Source: Hyperoodon ampullatus
Taxonomy: Eukaryota; Chordata; Mammalia; Artiodactyla; Ziphiidae
Direction of reading: 5' to 3'
Length of the DNA: 64,000 nt
NCBI GenBank assembly: GCA_949752795.1
Contig: OX457061.1
Coordinates: 36,054,338-36,118,337 of the forward strand
In this document: positions 11,662-22,428 of the stretch, one piece after another
How the letters are laid out: each line of letters starts with the position of its first letter
Position numbering within the stretch: the stretch's first letter is position 1
The notes under the pieces: model-generated
Told to the model about the DNA's origin: nothing
What the model saw: only the letters and a program-made list of their open reading frames with translations
Database searches by the model: none
Position numbers and translations under genes: made by a program

Positions 11662-12753
11662 ATAAATCATGAGCCAATAAATAAATAAAAATAAAATATT
11701 CACCTCTCCCCCAAAAATAAAATAATCAAAATTTAATATCTGCTGCATATCCATATATTTATATATAATGTTTTCAGAGACTTATGATGTTATGGGAAAG
11801 TGTTGCCTTTAAATGTTAACATGTTAAAGCACATAACAAAAATATGTGCTGATCTCATACAGAAACTGCAGGGGAATCACGGGCAGAAATAATAGAAGAA
11901 TGCTAATGGTGGCCGTCCCTGGTGTCACAGTTTCCTTCGTGCGTTAATATCAGGAAGGGAGAGAACAAGAGAGCCAGTCAGGGTTTCTCAATGTTGACAC
12001 ACATCTGGCCTCAATTTTGAGTCTTGGGAACAAGAGCAGTGAAAGCAAGAGAACCAGGAAAAAAGATAGGTAGGGGCTAAAACCACCTACCTAAAAAACA
12101 CTTCAAAATTTACAATTATTGGCATTTAGAGAAAGAAAGTCAACGTTTAGTACAGCCTTTCAACATAACGGTGGAAGACTGATGCAACGAAGAAAAAGGG
12201 GGAAAAGCTAATAATGTCTGGCTGCTGCCACTTCTCTTTCATGACATCAAAATCCACATCAGATACATGATTTGTGTGTTTATGTACAGTATCCTTGAAC
12301 TAGAAACCACAGATTTCAATCTCTGATTTATTCAGGAATAAAAATTCAGGCCATAGGCAGCATACTTTTATGTGACTTTAAATATATGTTACTAGCTAAT
12401 GGTAGGACAACCTCACATTGGCTCATGAGTTCACATAAATTGCCATGACTCCGTTTCCATAAGCAGATCTCCGAAGGCAGATCCCTAGGCAAAGAACAAG
12501 AATCTACAAAATATCAGGAGAAAACTTTTAATTTATTCTATCCAGCCGTCCTCTGATCTTTAAAAGAGTGATTCTGCAGTGCCTTCCAAATTCACAGCAG
12601 AACCGATGTATAAACATCAAATCATCAAAGACAGTTCAAGAGAGCACTTCATGTCTCGAAACATTACAAGCTAAAACTAAGAGCTTCTACACCTGCAAAT
12701 AATAAACTTCAAAGGCAACCCAAAACCAGCCTGGCATTTATCATTGTGAGCCT
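11662..12753. other. Mostly unassigned DNA with an extra repeat of the SINE target
   Basis: A third near-copy of the SINE target sequence (AATAATCAAAATTTA) occurs at about 11,721-11,735. It follows a 59-bp A-rich stretch containing AATAAATAAATAAA, perhaps a second short retro-insertion tail. The rest, to 12,753, shows nothing I can identify. Confidence 0.4.
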
Positions 12754-12791
12754 GAGAGAGAGAAAGAGAGAGAAAGAGAGAGAGACACAGA

Positions 12792-12845
<54 letters not shown>

Positions 12846-12870
12846 GTGAGAGTGAGTGTGTGTGGTGTGT
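12754..12870. repeat. (GA)n microsatellite grading into GAGT/GT
   Basis: About 87 bp of almost uninterrupted purine GAGA repeat, then GTGAGTGA and GTGTGT units. A long purine-only strand of this type can form triplex (H-DNA) structures. A 66-codon minus-strand frame across it is only the serine/leucine reading of the repeat. Confidence 0.97.
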
Positions 12871-13563
12871 AATCCACTGACCAACTATAGTTTACCTAGT
12901 CTTATTTTCACCTTGGATTCTTGTATAGCATCCTAAAACTTTTAAGTGTGCTGTTCATGAAATAAGTAGCATCTCACAATTGGAAGGAAACTGCTGAGGT
13001 CATCTAGTTCTACCTCTTCCCCAATGCATTCATCTCGTCTACATTCTCCAGTATCTGCTGGAACACTTCCAGTGACAGGAAGCTCACTCCCTTCCAAGGC
13101 CAGCCATGAAGTCCTTGAGCAGGTTGCTTGCTAGAAATTCTCTTGAATACAGTTCAAATCATCCCAGCTGAAAAGCCCATCCAGGGGGCTCTTCTGTAAT
13201 CAAATTGAATCTCATCCTTCCAACACCTGAAGGTGGATCAGGCCGACAAAGGTAGAGATCGAGTTACCCATTTATTCCTTTCCTTTCTCAAAATTCCTAT
13301 CTCATAGATCCTTTACAACCCCTTTTACAACCTAAAACACAATACACACAATTGCTGGGTGCTTCTGACCAATCCAGAACACGGTGAAACCTACATCTCA
13401 CTTGCTTTCATTTTAATTTTCAGATATGAGGTATTTAAAGAACACACTATTATGAAATAAAGTCTATAGTTTGAGATAACAGCCATTTCAAATGGGTCCA
13501 GCCTTGAAATATGCTATTACTGTGAAACTGAGTAAAGTCCCTAAAAGTTTCTCAAAGAAAATG
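12871..13563. other. Unassigned DNA with an old-repeat look
   Basis: The text near 12,975-13,120 ('aattggaaggaaactgctga', 'tgacaggaagctcactccct') resembles a widespread old mammalian repeat whose name I cannot place. No gene is seen. Confidence 0.35.
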
Positions 13564-13791
13564 TGGGGAGAAAATATTTGCTAATGAAGCAACTGACAAA
13601 GGATTAATCTCCAAAATTTACAAGCAGCTCATGCAGCTCAATATTAAAAAAACAAACAACCCAATCCAAAAATGGGCAGAAGACCTAAACAGACATTTCT
13701 CCAAAGAAGATATACAGATTGCCAACAAACACATGAAAGAATGCTCAACATCACTAATCATTAGAGAAATGCAAATCAAAACTACAATTAG

Positions 13792-13993
13792 GGGCTTCCC
13801 TGGTGGTGCAGTGCTTGAGAGTCCGCCTGCCGATGCAGGGGACACGGGTTCGTGCCCTGGTCCGGGAAGATCCCACATGCCGTGGAGCGGCTGGGCCCGT
13901 GAGCCATGGCCGCTGAGCCTACACGTCCAGAGCCTGTGCTCCGCAACGGGAGAGGCCACAACAGTGAGAGGCCCGCGTACCACAAAAAAAAAA
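13792..13993 (+). mobile_element. CHR-2 SINE inside an L1
   Basis: A near full-length copy with a short A10 tail. Instead of a clean duplication, the L1 resumes about 150 bases further along its own map. The insertion was therefore accompanied or followed by a deletion of L1 sequence. Confidence 0.93.
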
Positions 13994-14072
13994 CCCTAAA
14001 ACTACCATACGACCCAGCAATCCCACTTCTGGGCATATACCCTGAGAAAACCACAATTCAAGAAGAGTCATG

Positions 14073-14420
14073 CAGGAATACAGATGCAGACCTACTAGAG
14101 AATGGACTTGAGGACACGGGGAGAGGGAAGGGTACGCTGGGACAAAGTGAGAGAGTGGTAGTGTATATATGGGCATATATACACTACCAAACATAAAATA
14201 GATAGCTAGTGGGAAGCAGTCGCATAGCACAGGGAGATCAGCTCGGTGCTGTGTGACCAGCTAGAGGGGTGGGATAGGGAGGGTGGGAGGGAGGGAGATG
14301 CAAGAGGGAAGAGATATGGGGATATATGTATATGTATAACTGATTCACTTTGTTATAAAGCAGAAACTAACACACCGTTGTAAAGCAATTATACTCCAAT
14401 AAAAATGTTAAAAAAAAAAA
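14073..14420 (+). mobile_element. Short L1 3'-end insertion nested in an older L1
   Basis: A perfect 10-bp duplication, AAGAGTCATG, lies at 14,063-14,072 and 14,421-14,430. Removing the 348 bp between them restores an uninterrupted L1 ORF2 order from 'ccacaattcaagaagagtcatg' into 'taccacaatgttcattgc'. The insert is itself only an L1 3' UTR with an A tail ending at 14,420, so it came from a severely 5'-truncated reverse transcription. Confidence 0.93.
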
Positions 14421-15045
14421 AAGAGTCATGTACCACAATGTTCATTGCAGCTCTATTTACAATAGCCAGGACATGGAAGCAACCTAAGTGTCCAGCAACA
14501 GATGAATGGATAAAGAAGATGTGGCACATATATACAATGGAATATTACTCAGCCATAAAAAGAAATGAAACTGAGTTATGTGTAGTGAGGTGGATGGACC
14601 TAGAGTCTGTCATACAGAGTGAAGTAAGTCAGAGAGAGAAAAACAAATACCGTATGCTAACACATATATATGAAATCTAAAAAAAAAAATAAAATGGCTA
14701 TGAATAACCTAGGAGCAGGACAGGAATAAAGACACAGACGTAGAGAATGGACTTGAGGACACAGGGAGGGGGAAGGGTAAGCTGGGACGAAGTGAGAGAG
14801 TGGCATGGACATATATACACTACCAAATGTAAAACAGATAGCTAGTGGGAAGCAGCCGCGTAGCACAGGGAGATCAGCTCGGTGGTCTGTGACCACCTAG
14901 AGGGGTGGGATAGAGAGGGTGGGAAGGAGTCGCAAGAGGGAGGGGATATGGGATATATGTATAGCTGATTCACTTTGTTATAAAGCAGAAACTAACACAC
15001 CACTGTAAAGCAATTATACTCCAATAAAGATGTTAAAAAAAAAAA

Positions 15046-15195
15046 GAGAGAATGTGGTCTACCAGTAGAGTTTGTTAAAAACGCAGTCCTGAACCCTTCC
15101 CAGATTGCCTGAATCAGAATCTCCGTGAGAGGGTCCAGGACTCTGCATTTTAAACATACCCTCTGTTGATTCTGACGCAAAGTAAAAGGCAAGAA
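15046..15195. repeat. MER5-type hAT transposon relic
   Basis: The series 'tgcctgaatcagaatctccg', 'gactctgcattttaaacata' and 'ttgattctgacgcaaagtaa' follows MER5A (family consensus '...CTGAATCAGAATCTCTGGGG...GTGTTTTAACAAGC...TGATTCTGATGC...'). It is a non-autonomous DNA transposon fossil shared by placental mammals. Confidence 0.6.
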
Positions 15196-17257
15196 TCCAT
15201 GCCCTACCTTCACGGTTGCTAAATGATTACCGCTTAACCACACACAAATCCATCCATTCTCTCTTATCCTCTCATTCTCCCTCCGCCTCTATCTCCTGTA
15301 GGTCCACAAAGGCAGAATCCAAGTGACTAGTACAATCTGGGCTGGTTTCAACTGATGGTTAAACTGGTATTAGAAGCCAGTACTGGTAATCCCTTCTTTT
15401 AGTTCCAGTCCAAACTTGTCCCTAGAGGGAGAACAGTATCTGGGATGTAGTAGGAGAATGAGGGAAGGGTAGCGTATGAGATGGGGCTGAATTTAGGGAA
15501 ATAAATAGCCTAAAGCAATTATTCACTGACACTTGATCCTTGGAGGTGGGTGGGGTAAAAAGCTGAGAAACTGCTCAATGTGGAGGACTTGCCAGAAGAG
15601 AGAAGGAAAGGAAGGCAAGGAATGAGAGGAGAAGAAAAGTAAAACCCCAAGCAACAGAGAAGGGAGATTTCTGTGACTATACACGACACACCAGTTGGAT
15701 TTCAGCACGTAGCTTTGTGAACGCTCTGGAGTTTCACTCTTACAATTTTCAAGCTTTCTTGTATTCATACTAAGCTTGATGTGATTTAGAAAATGCTTTT
15801 CCCCCAATAAGCAGACTCAAAGTCCAAGTAGTTGATGTCTGCATTTGCTGCAACAAGAACTCGAGTCATCTTTATATGCTAGGATGAGGGTCAAATTTAT
15901 CTCCTCCAACAACCACAAGAAATTCTACCACTGAACACAGAATGTTCCCTCACAGTTCTCTCCATTGTTTTGGGTCCCAGCTTTAAAAACGATACTTCGT
16001 TCTCATTCCAAATACAGATGCAAACTGCAGACAAAACATCCTACCACAAAACAAAAATGCCCAGGACCAACAAATCCACAATAAAGAGGTTCAACTCCTA
16101 ACCTGAAATGGTAAATGTAGTAACAATGACCTTTGCCATGCGGTAAAAGATGAATCCGACTAATGTTACCTTTAAAAAGAACTTCAGTAACTCCTCTCCT
16201 TCCTGTCATGATTGCTCCTACAAGCCTCAGAAGCCAGCTGTTTGGAGGAGACGTTTTTGACCAATGTACTACTTCACCCTGTGTGAACCCTATGAAACGT
16301 GCCCTAATAGATTCCAACGGCATGTAAAGAGGCCATAACCTGTCAAACATTTACAGTTACAAGGGGATCAATAAAAATAGAAGTGTTAAATGGTTACTTT
16401 CCAGATTGCTGTATTCGGATTCCAAAACAACAAAAGGGAGGAAAAAAAGGATAGCAGTGGCTCCAAAAAATGACATTTTGTTAAATCATAGGGCTGGAAG
16501 GACCTTAAAGGTTATTTAGTAAATCCCTCCTACGCTCCATTCCCTCCTTCAAACAACTCGGTCATCAAGCAAGTCATTAGCAAGAGTAATTTCAACATAC
16601 CCCCAAATCTGACCTGTCTGCTTAGCCCCTCATTACCCAGAACTGCCCCACGGCACTTCAAAATCCCCTTTCTAACTGGAACTGTACATCCCTACAGCTG
16701 TTAGCACTCACATACGCTCTATCTGCCCTTGGATGTCAAAATATCCAGCTTCCTGCCCCCTCCATTTTCCCCTGTTCATCAGCTCTGTCCAGCCTCAGTT
16801 CCCACAATATCCAGCCTAAATGTCACAGGCCACCCCACCACCAGCCTGCTACTTCACACACTCCTTTCTGCCTTTTAACACCTCAGTTCTATTAGTTCTG
16901 CCCCCATTCACAGCCTCCAGAGGCCCCATGGAGAAAATGTATGGACAAGATGAAGATGTCGCTGCTCATCAGTTCTTCTCATCTCAGCAGCTCATGACAG
17001 CTGCCATTAATGGTGTCATTGCTCTTTGCTGTCTTCCACTTCTCCTGGTAGCTCTTCTAAGCCTTTAATCCTCTCAAATAAGCTCCATAACTTTCACAAC
17101 CATCATGGAGAAATCAGTGGACATCAGGCAAGCAGCCTCTTGAAATTCTGCCCTTCCCATCCTGCTTTCCTCTTCCAGCCATCACTTGAGTGATCTGGGC
17201 CATTCTTTCATACATCTTCTCTGGCTCACCCATCATATGCCCTAGACACTCCTCTCA
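15196..17257. other. Unassigned single-copy stretch
   Basis: About 2 kb with no clear repeat apart from a possible old fragment at 16,480-16,560. A minus-strand open frame of 115 codons (16,003-16,350) is the longest non-repeat frame in the left part of the window. It begins MFDRLWPLYMPLE, has no motif I know and no flanking splice or promoter evidence. I do not call it a gene. Confidence 0.4.
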
Positions 17258-17400
17258 AACTTGGATGCACATTAGAATCACAAGGTGGCTGCCCCAGTGT
17301 CTGTCCCAAAGATGGGGTCAGAGGGTCTCAAGTGGAGACCCTGCATGTGATTTATTTTAAAAGCTCCCCCAACAAGGTGATTCTTAAAATAAGACAAGGT
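17258..17400. repeat. MER5-type hAT transposon relic
   Basis: The left end 'cttggatgcacattagaatc' and right end 'aaaagctcccccaacaaggtgattctt' are imperfect inverted repeats of each other and match MER5. The middle is diverged. Confidence 0.65.
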
Positions 17401-17568
17401 TGGGTACCATGGTCCAAGATAACTATCTACTCCCATGGTTTCAACTACCAAATGTGGAGTGCTTTTCTGAGCTGTGTTCTCACATCTCTCAATGCATTCC
17501 AGAACCACCACTGCATATCCACAGGCATCTCAAACTCAACATGTACCAACTACACTCCTCATCCTTCC

Positions 17569-18034
17569 TGTTATGGGCTGAACTGTGTCCCCAAAGATTC
17601 ATATGTTGAAGTCCTAACACCTAGTACCTCAAAATCTGACCTTATTTGGATATAGGGTCTTTAATGAGGTAATCAAGTTAAAATGAGGTCTTTAGGGTAG
17701 ACTCTAATCCAATATGGCTGGTGTCCTTAGAAGAAGAGGAAATTGGGATACAGACATATGCACACAGAGGAAAGATCATATGAAGATACACAGGGAGGGG
17801 GTCATCTACAAGCCAAGAGATGCCTCAAAAAAAAAAAACAACCCTGGGCTTCCCTGGTGGTGCAGTGGTTGAGAGTCCGCCTGCCAATGCAGGGGACACG
17901 GGTTCGTGCCCCAGTCTGGGAGGATCCCACATGCCGCGGAGCGGCTGGGCCCGTGAGCCATGGCTGCTGAACCTGCGTGTCCGGAGCCTGTGCTCCACAC
18001 CGGGAGAGGCCACAGCAGTGAGAGGCCTGTGTAC

Positions 18035-18069
<35 letters not shown>

Positions 18070-18180
18070 CCCTGCCGACACCTTGATCTTGGGCTTCTAG
18101 CCTCCCGTTATGAGAAAATGTTCCATTGTTTAAGCTACCCAGTTTGTGGTACTTTGTCATGGCAGCCCTAGCAAACGCAT
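17569..18180 (+). mobile_element. MaLR-type solo LTR (MLT1/MST group), split by a SINE
   Basis: It begins TGTTATGGGCTGAACTGTGT and then carries 'ttcatatgttgaagtcctaa', 'ccttatttggatatagggtc' and 'caatatggctggtgtcctta'. After the inserted SINE it has 'ccctgccgacaccttgatct', 'tgtttaagctacccagtttg' and 'ggcagccctagcaaac'. This is the order of an ERVL-MaLR long terminal repeat. No internal retroviral coding sequence is present. The copy at 46.5 kb is the same family in the opposite orientation. Confidence 0.75.
17846..18065 (+). mobile_element. CHR-2 SINE with a (CA)14 tail
   Basis: A full-length body, but where other copies have poly(A) this one has 14 perfect CA units (18,035-18,062) followed by AAA. 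The body is otherwise close to consensus. The surrounding AACCCTG on both sides (before 17,846 and after 18,065) is a likely 7-bp duplication within the host LTR. Confidence 0.93.
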
Positions 18181-18199
18181 AGACTTCCCATGCCCTCCT

Positions 18200-18830
18200 T
18201 GCTCTCTCCTACTTCTCCATCTTAGTCAATGGAATCACCATTCATTCACCATTACTCCCTTGCCTACCATATCTACCCATTCACTAAATTGTGTCAATTC
18301 TTCCTCCTGAACATCTTTCACATCTGACTCCTTCCCTCCAAACCCACTATCGCTGCCTTAATTCAGGCCCTAATCATCTCCCCTAGGATATTCCAAGTCC
18401 CTTCCCCCTACCACCATTTCCCTTAGCTGTGTGGAGACTAATCTTCCTGGAACAGATATCTAGCATGCCAATGCTCAGTTTTAAACCCTTCCATGTTTTC
18501 CCATTGCCTCAAGTCCAAGATCCTTGAGCACAGCATACTGAGTCCTCCAGCTACTTCCCACTTCAGCCATAACCTACCATCCTCATGAACCATCAGCCCT
18601 TTGGATCTGCTTGAAACTGCCCTAACACATAATGCTGATCCACACAACTGTCTTCACACACACGCTTGGCTCTTCCTGGAACACCTTCCCTTGCCCAAAC
18701 TCCGTGCCTGGCAAACACCTACTTCATCCTTCCAGTCCCAGCCTCAGAACCACCTCTCAACAAAACCTTTTATGACCCTCCTCCCCACCCAGAGTAATCA
18801 CTACCTGTTCTACGCTGCCTCGGAAAGTTA
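18200..18830 (+). repeat. L2 LINE relic
   Basis: Phrases such as 'aaacccttccatgttttccc', 'attgcctcaagtccaagatc', 'tggctcttcctggaacacct' and 'tcctcccccacccagagta'-like text follow L2 3' consensus order. All frames are broken. Confidence 0.7.
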
Positions 18831-19859
18831 CACATACTTCACATTATACCGTGATCATACTTTGGCAGGTGTCACGAATACAGACATCTCCAGGGACCAA
18901 CCAGGTATCATAAATAAATGAAGTATCTAGTGAAAACAGATCTCAACTCTGCATGATTAGGACCAATCATAATGCCTGCCTGGCTATGTCACCTTTTAAA
19001 ACCTTATACTGAACAAAGAAAATGCATATGGGGCCAAATTCATGTAGCACACAGACTTGCCAGTTTTGCAAACTCCAGCCAAAGGCATAAAACGTCAGGA
19101 CCATCATTTCTATTCCTTCTACTCCTTGAACTGAAAAGACTACAGAACATGCCTGTAGGTATTCCCATAGCATGTGGTCGCATTCTGATCCTCGTTCCTG
19201 CTGCCCAGCAGGGGTGACACTTAAAGCACACAGCTCCCCACTTACCTGAGTAAAAGGAAAGGATGCAGTGTCGAGCTGTATAACCTCAAACCCACTGCTA
19301 CTCAATACTTACTAAAAATATTATTTTTGAAGGAATAACATTCACAGGCAATATCCTGAAAGGTATCTAGCCCATTATTCCACGAGGAATGTGAAATGTC
19401 TATCCTTGTACAGAGCTACACCAGCCAAGAGCTACTTGTCTGAACTGTCTTGCTTTGGCTCCCATAGGATTGCTTTTCTGAGACAAACTCGGGAATTATG
19501 CCATTGACCTCTACTGGGCAAAGCTGTTGTTGTCTTTCTAACCCCACGGTTATATTCATTGTAAAGATTGTGTTTGGAGACATTGTTCATTACATTAACA
19601 TACTGAATGTTTAAAGAACCATTAATAAAATCCTCTCTCCTCCCAGCACCATGAAGAGTTGTGCCCTTTGTTTAGCCCTTATACTTGCAGGCTCTCTGGA
19701 TCATACAGTTGTTTGTGTCCCCTCTTCGTGTCACCTACTAGCAAGGACAGTGAAATGTGTGGCCTTTTCCTAATACATGGATAGGACCCTGAGGGGGACC
19801 CTCTGCCTTGGTCTCTCCCGAAACTCACACTCTCACTTTCTCTTCCTGCATTTCCTTCC
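18831..19859. other. Unassigned DNA
   Basis: No repeat or exon is recognised. A 112-codon minus-strand frame at 18,967-19,305 overlaps an 81-codon plus frame and a 63-codon minus frame, and has no recognisable domain. Confidence 0.45.
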
Positions 19860-20055
19860 TGTGCTTACTAAGTTTCTTCACCTTCAGTAGGGAAATATTC
19901 AAGTAACTAACTTCTAGCACTTCATTCACCACACAGTATTTTCAGTTAGTTCCCACCTCTCCCGTTTGTGAGTTTTTTGAAGACAAGGCCTCCATCTTAC
20001 TCATCTTTGTATCTGTGGAGTCTAATAAGTAACCATTAATTGAATATCAAATTGA
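19860..20055 (+). repeat. L2 3'-end relic
   Basis: The end 'gtgagttttttgaagacaag...tctttgtatctgtgg' and 'taaccattaattgaatatc' resembles the L2 terminus (GAGCTCCTTGAGGGCAGG...TATCCCCAGTGCC...TATTTGTTGAATG). Confidence 0.5.
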
Positions 20056-20639
20056 ACTGTATTTCATGTGATTCCTTCTAGTTATGGATGAAATGGTAAA
20101 TTAACTATCTCTTAAGGAAGCTCACTTAATTTCCCCAAAAGAACAAAAGTAGTCCCTGGCCTCAAGACCAATTGGCATCTGGAAGAAAATAAAACTTACG
20201 GGGACTAATATGAGTAATATACACCAAACAAGTACAGGTATAAATACTATTTAGTTTTTAATCCTTTGCTATCCATTTTTCGAGTAATTGTTCCATTTTC
20301 TAGTAGTTAACCAGTTCTTTTGCAGAAGCATATTAACCAGGAATTTCAATCAGTCAAGAGAGTAAATGCAGTGAAAACCAAAATATTTTATGGCACATTA
20401 AAATCTGTCCACTCAAAGGGTACAGGACCAAAGAAAGCTGCAAGATGCTGTTTGTTAGAACACGGAACTGTAAAGGAATGAAGGATATCACCGCAGTGGA
20501 AAGTACATCCACCAGTAAGGTCTGGTCAGTTGCACTCAGTGTCATCCAAGACCAATTAGTATCAAAGCTTCCCATTGCTCTACTCATTTTCCAAGTTCTA
20601 CAAACCTACACTTCATTCATGCCAATTCCTATCTTTAAA
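20056..20639. other. Unassigned AT-rich DNA
   Basis: Nothing recognisable in this stretch. Confidence 0.45.
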
Positions 20640-21300
20640 TTTTTCTCAAACTTGGTTGGTAGGAGTATAACGTGTTATCATTGTTTTGGAAATTGATTTA
20701 ATCATTTCCACCACTAGTCAAAAAATCATCCCGGGGCTTCCCTGGTGGCGCAGTGGTTGAGAGTCCACCTGCCGATGCAGGGGACACGGGTTCGTGCCCC
20801 GGTCCGGGAAGATCCCACATGCCGCGGAGCGGCTGGGCCCGTGAGCCATGGCCGCTGAGCCTGCGCGTCTGGAGCCTGTGCTCCGCAACGGGAGAGGCCG
20901 TAACAGTAAGAGGCCCGCGTACGGCAAAAAAAAAAAAAAAAAAAAAAATCATCCCTACCTTTTGAGGCAGTTTATTCTGTACTGGGAATCTACCCTAAAC
21001 AAATCATCCGAAACACAGAAAAAGGTGTTCACTGCAGTGAAGTAGAGCTTCTGAATGGAATTAAGGTCACCTCTAATTATGATATACTATTAAGACAAAA
21101 GACAGTATACTCATTGTACTCAGCAGGATTTCAACCAACTAGTAAAATGTGCAGAGGAAATATTAGAAGGAAATATCCCATAAAGTTGATAATGGCTATC
21201 TCTGGGCAGGGATTATAACAACTTTCTTTCTTCTTTATATTTTCTGTTGTCTTCTACAATGAACACATACTACCTTTGTAATTTAAAAAGTTTTTCTTAA
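20640..21300 (+). repeat. Ancient L1M 3' end, split by a SINE
   Basis: 'ctgggaatctaccctaaaca', 'ggctatctctgggcagggat', 'ttctttatattttctgttgt' and 'acaatgaacacatactacct' reproduce the typical 3' end of old L1ME/L1M copies. A CHR-2 SINE interrupts it. Confidence 0.6.
20734..20948 (+). mobile_element. CHR-2 SINE with perfect target duplication
   Basis: A full-length copy with a 23-bp A tail and a perfect 13-bp duplication, AAAAAATCATCCC (20,720-20,732 and 20,943-20,955). Many CpG dinucleotides survive in the body, which argues for a fairly recent insertion. Confidence 0.95.
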
Positions 21301-21369
21301 TAACCTTTCTAAACCTACTTGGAAACCAAATGATACTACTCTCAAATTAGTGATCTCACTCTTAGTCTC

Positions 21370-21663
21370 AGAATATTACATAGATAGTTGTTGGGTGCAG
21401 TGTTTTTTTAAAATAGCAAAAAATAAAATAAAATAAAATAGCAAAGAAATGAGAAATAAAACTAAATGTCTGGGCTTCCCTGGTGGCGCAGTGGTTGGGA
21501 GTCCGCCTGCCGGTGCAGGGGACACGGGTTTGTGCCCCGGTCCGGGAGGATCCCACATGCCGCGGAGCGGCTGGGCCCGTGAGCCATGGCCGCTGAGCCT
21601 GCGCGTCCGGAGCCTGTGCTCCGCAGCGGGAGAGGCCACAGCAGTGAGGGGCCCGCGTAACAG

Positions 21664-21695
<32 letters not shown>

Positions 21696-22030
21696 TAAAT
21701 GTCCAAAAATAGGACAATAGTTGAATGAAAAATAGTTTAACAACTTAATGGATTACTATTAAGCTATTAAAAATATAATGATTCAGACTATATTGTCACA
21801 TATAACAATAGGTAGAAATTGGTCAGTAGAAACAAAAACACATTTGTTACCTCTAGGTAGAATTACATCATAAAATAGACCATAATGGGAATAGACCATA
21901 AAACTAACATGATTAAATGAAAAATATATTACATTGGGGAACTGCAAATATGAACAGGCTTGATTTATTTAAATATTGCCATAATGTGGTTTCAAAACTA
22001 ATTTTCAAAACTTTTTTAAGAATACTCTAA
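21370..22030 (+). repeat. Ancient L1M ORF2-end relic, split by a SINE
   Basis: After the SINE, 'cctaaatgtccaaaaatagg', 'gaatgaaaaatagtttaaca' and 'ggattactattaagctatta' correspond to the L1 text encoding the C-terminal ORF2 region (CCTAAATGTCCAACAATAGG...ATACTATGCAGCCATTA). It is diverged. Confidence 0.55.
21472..21691 (+). mobile_element. CHR-2 SINE with an (AAAAC)n tail
   Basis: The body is close to the family consensus. The tail has become 'aaacaaaacaaaacaaaaca', another case of a SINE tail seeding a simple repeat. The duplication CTAAATGTC lies at 21,462-21,470 and 21,695-21,703. Confidence 0.94.
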
Positions 22031-22219
22031 ACAGTGTTTTACATAAAAACAAGTATTTTTAGATGAGTTTGACAGTTTTAAATACTTTAACATGTGTTTA
22101 CTGAAAATTTTTCTACCAGCTGAGTTATTCCACCATCAAAATGTGATGAAAACAGAAAAAGGAAGGGGTTTGGGTAGGTAAAAAATTCTGTGCATCCTTC
22201 CTATATTAAAATAAGCCCA

Positions 22220-22428
22220 GGGCTTCCCTGGTGGCACAGTGGTTGAGAGTCCGCCTGCCGATGCAGGGGACACAGGTTTGTGCCCCGGTCCGGGAAGATC
22301 CCACATGCCACGGAGCAGCTGGGCCCGTGAGCCATGGCCGCTGAGCCTGTGCGTCCGGAGCCTGTGCTCCGCAATGGGAGAGGCCACAACAGTGAGAGGC
22401 CCACGTACCACAAAAAACAACAACAACT
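22220..22428 (+). mobile_element. CHR-2 SINE
   Basis: A full-length copy. The A tail has drifted to CAACAACAAC. No clear duplication is visible, and several CpG sites have decayed to CA or TG. Confidence 0.93.

Larger units (their letters stand above)
13564..15045 (+). mobile_element. 5'-truncated L1 3' end, carrying two later insertions
   Basis: The copy starts in the late ORF2 ('gaagcaactgacaaaggatt') and ends with a 3' UTR and A tail at 15,034-15,045. A CHR-2 SINE sits at 13,792-13,993. Around it about 150 bases expected from the other copies are missing (from 'actacaatgaggtatcacc' to the 'ttccttaaa' region). A second, 348-bp L1 3' end is nested at 14,073-14,420. The C-terminal ORF2 peptide YTMEYYSAIKRNE is readable at about 14,537. 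The copy is defective. Confidence 0.9.

Noticed and set aside
17569..18180. Possible endogenous retrovirus with coding capacity
   Set aside because: Only LTR sequence of the MaLR type is seen here and at 46.5 kb; no gag, pol or env reading frame is associated with either.
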